A DNA stretch of 25,047 nucleotides, taken from positions 1 through 25,047 of the forward strand of contig DAHXLU010000069.1 in assembly GCA_027365835.1 (NCBI GenBank). Direction: 5' to 3'. The notes under the pieces were generated by a model. That model searched no databases. It was not told the DNA's origin and was given only the letters and a program-made list of their open reading frames with translations. Positions 23,429 through 25,047 of this stretch are shown in pieces. Origin of the DNA: JAJZMA01 sp021850405 (GTDB lineage Bacteria > Chloroflexota > Dormibacteria > Aeolococcales > Aeolococcaceae). Positions within the stretch are counted from its first letter, which is position 1. Each line of letters opens with the position of its first letter. The translations under genes were made by a program, and so were the position numbers.

Positions 23429-24589
23429 CTAGTCTCCCTTTACATTCAGTAGCTGGTGCAAAACGTGCAGCGGACGGACCAGTGTGGCGGCGTCCCGCAT
23501 GACTACATCGATGTCTTTGTAGGCGAGAGGGTGCTCGTCAAGAAACGCTGCTGTGCGCCTGTACTCAATCCCCTGCATTGCCTCATCCAGTTGCTCCAGC
23601 GTAAAGGTTTTTCTGGCGCTTGTTCGACTATGCACGCGACCGGCCCCATGTGGAGCAGAATTGAATGCTTCCTTGTTCCCAAGGCCCTCCACAATATAGC
23701 TTGCAGTCCCCATCGAGCCTGGAATCAATCCAAGCTGGCCCTTGTCGGCCTGGATTGCGCCCTTGCGGGATAGCCACACGGTTTTTCCGTAATGCTCCTC
23801 TTGTTCAGTGAAGTTGTGGTGACAGTTAATCTCCATATCGATTCCAGCGTCTCCGTCACACCACTCCATGAACTGCCGGATTACGCGGACCATCATTTCT
23901 TCCCGGTTGAGCAGTGCAAAATGCTGTGCCCAGCGAAGGTCACGGATGTACGCGTCGAATGTTTTGGTCCCCTCCGTCAGCCACGCCAGGTCCCGGTCTG
24001 GCACCTGTGAGCCAGTTTCCTCCTGGGCCACCCTGATATGCTCGTTGGCCAACCTGTTCCCAATCCCACGACTGCCCGAGTGGAGGAACAGCCAGACTCG
24101 CCCTTCCTCGTCTGCTGTTACCTCGATGAAGTGGTTGCCAGAGCCCAGCGTACCCAGCTGCAACCGCCAGTTTCCTGCCACAAGGTCGTAGTTGCGCTGT
24201 GCCATTGCCTCCAGTTCAGCAATCCTCTTCTCTGCGGTCTCCACAATGCGACTGTTATACCGGCCGGCACTGAGAGGGATGGCCCGCTCGATCTCTTCAC
24301 GAAGCTCTGAAAGCCTGGGGTTTCCTGCAATCTCGGAAGATGTCCATCTGGTCCGCACCGCGATCATCCCACACCCAATGTCCACGCCTACTGCTGCTGG
24401 CATAATGGCGCCAACTGTTGGAATGACCGAGCCGACAGTGGCCCCCTTGCCCAGGTGCGCGTCGGGCATAAGCGCAAGCCAGGGATCAATAAATGGCATT
24501 GTCGCAGTTAACTCCGCCTGGGCTTGGGTCTTGGGGTCGATGATGCTTGCCCAGCTGCGGAGTCTCTTTCCCGTGTCAGTACCGCTCAT
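23429..24589 (-). CDS. rtcB: RNA-splicing ligase RtcB
   Basis: A 386-residue GTP- and manganese-dependent RNA ligase that joins 2',3'-cyclic phosphate or 3'-phosphate ends to 5'-hydroxyl ends, acting in RNA repair. All metal and active-site residues are in place: Asp70 and Cys73 in GVDIGCGM, His153 in GSGNHFIE, His170 in HSGSRG, the NCHHN histidines (257-258), and the guanylylated His314 in APHGAGRVHSR. The ATG at 24589 lies 8 nt after GGAGG, which decides the start over an in-frame one 15 codons upstream. No RtcA, archease or PrfH gene is visible nearby, so it seems to work alone here. Confidence 0.96.
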   Translation of the reverse strand: MSGTDTGKRLRSWASIIDPKTQAQAELTATMPFIDPWLALMPDAHLGKGATVGSVIPTVGAIMPAAVGVDIGCGMIAVRTRWTSSEIAGNPRLSELREEIERAIPLSAGRYNSRIVETAEKRIAELEAMAQRNYDLVAGNWRLQLGTLGSGNHFIEVTADEEGRVWLFLHSGSRGIGNRLANEHIRVAQEETGSQVPDRDLAWLTEGTKTFDAYIRDLRWAQHFALLNREEMMVRVIRQFMEWCDGDAGIDMEINCHHNFTEQEEHYGKTVWLSRKGAIQADKGQLGLIPGSMGTASYIVEGLGNKEAFNSAPHGAGRVHSRTSARKTFTLEQLDEAMQGIEYRRTAAFLDEHPLAYKDIDVVMRDAATLVRPLHVLHQLLNVKGD

Positions 24590-25047
24590 CCTTGTTCCTC
24601 CCTTTCCCTTTCTACGACCCTGGCAAAGAGCCAATGCGGATCTGTCGTGGCCGTCGCGCTCCCAGCTGCACAGCTATCTTATCGGTTGACCACCACCCGA
24701 TCGTGCAGGTGCTCTGGCACAGTTGGCCCATGCAGTTCTGTCAGCGTCCCGGCTGGCCCCAGTCCTGTATTGTCCCTGTCTCTTTGCGAGCGCTGTGGGC
24801 CCCAGCGCACCAGATACCACCCACGGACGGCGCTGCCCGCCCCCGGCAGTGACGATGGCTGGACGGTACCGCTTCCGCAAGGAATCACTGGGGGCCCTCT
24901 GCGCCCCTAGCGGGAGTTTCCCCGCTAACGGGAATGGGGGCTTGTGGGGGAGGCTGAGGTTGGAGGATAATCCGTTGCGGCAGTAGGGGATTGCTGTAAC
25001 AAGTTTCCCTGCAGCGCGGGAGGATATGGTATTACCTAAAACCATGC
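24590..25047. other. Region upstream of rtcB to window edge, no convincing gene
   Basis: Several overlapping frames are open on both strands, as expected at this base composition, but none has a convincing ribosome binding site or recognisable product. The best is a minus-strand frame at 24679-24888 (69 codons from a GTG). A perfect 7-bp hairpin TAGCGGG/CCCGCTA with a 6-nt loop lies at 24908-24927, without a T run. It should hold the rtcB promoter, but I found no clear boxes. Confidence 0.4.

Noticed and set aside
24674..25045. 123-codon minus-strand gene before rtcB
   Set aside because: It is Arg/Gly/Ser-rich, has several overlapping rival frames and no ribosome binding site.

Overview
The window is a 25 kb piece of a high-GC bacterial chromosome with compact, mostly ordinary housekeeping and accessory genes on both strands. 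The gene set (membrane-anchored RNase Y, L,D-transpeptidase, 7Fe ferredoxin, caa3-type CtaG, paired Get3/ArsA-like ATPases, deoxyxylulose-phosphate synthase, no outer-membrane genes) points to an aerobic, monoderm-like lineage close to Actinobacteriota, Chloroflexota or Dormibacterota. This placement is an inference from gene families, not a measured phylogeny. GTG and TTG starts are frequent. No rRNA, tRNA, CRISPR array, insertion sequence or phage module was found.

Layout. 1-4.4 kb: a very divergent RsmE-type 16S rRNA methyltransferase (minus), a divergent alpha/beta hydrolase, an exported L,D-transpeptidase, and an unrecognised 250-residue protein whose 3' end was duplicated in frame past its stop. 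4.5-7.1 kb: a two-gene minus-strand unit of a LysR regulator followed 6 nt later by RNase Y, with a palindromic operator in the divergent promoter region. 7.1-10 kb: small unknown and membrane proteins and a CPBP intramembrane protease. 10-13 kb: DNA polymerase III delta', a single-domain response regulator, and a CoxG-like SRPBCC protein with a C-terminal membrane tail whose Shine-Dalgarno sequence can be masked by an upstream complementary segment. 13-16.4 kb: a solitary Xre/MbcA/ParS-like protein, a GH1 beta-glycosidase, a 7Fe ferredoxin with a strong terminator, and CtaG. 16.4-18.4 kb: dxs. 18.5-22.3 kb: a plus-strand run of a SirB1-type protein, a Bcp peroxiredoxin and two overlapping Get3/ArsA-like ATPases. 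22.3-25 kb: an RDD membrane protein and RtcB RNA ligase, flanked by two long stretches without a convincing gene.

Working together. The tightest functional unit is bcp-arsA1-arsA2 (12-nt gap, then a 4-nt overlap), joining peroxide removal to a predicted heteromeric ATPase pair in which only one partner keeps the signature lysine. A membrane-tail protein that such a targeting pair could handle (the CoxG-like protein) lies in the same window, but the link is speculative. RNase Y and RtcB represent RNA decay and repair, CtaG and ferredoxin represent respiration and electron transfer, and dxs feeds isoprenoid synthesis. The most unusual points are the RNase Y that has lost the KH-domain GXXG loop and sits under a LysR gene, the possible SD-masking leader of the CoxG-like gene, the eroded motifs of RsmE, and the asymmetric ATPase pair.
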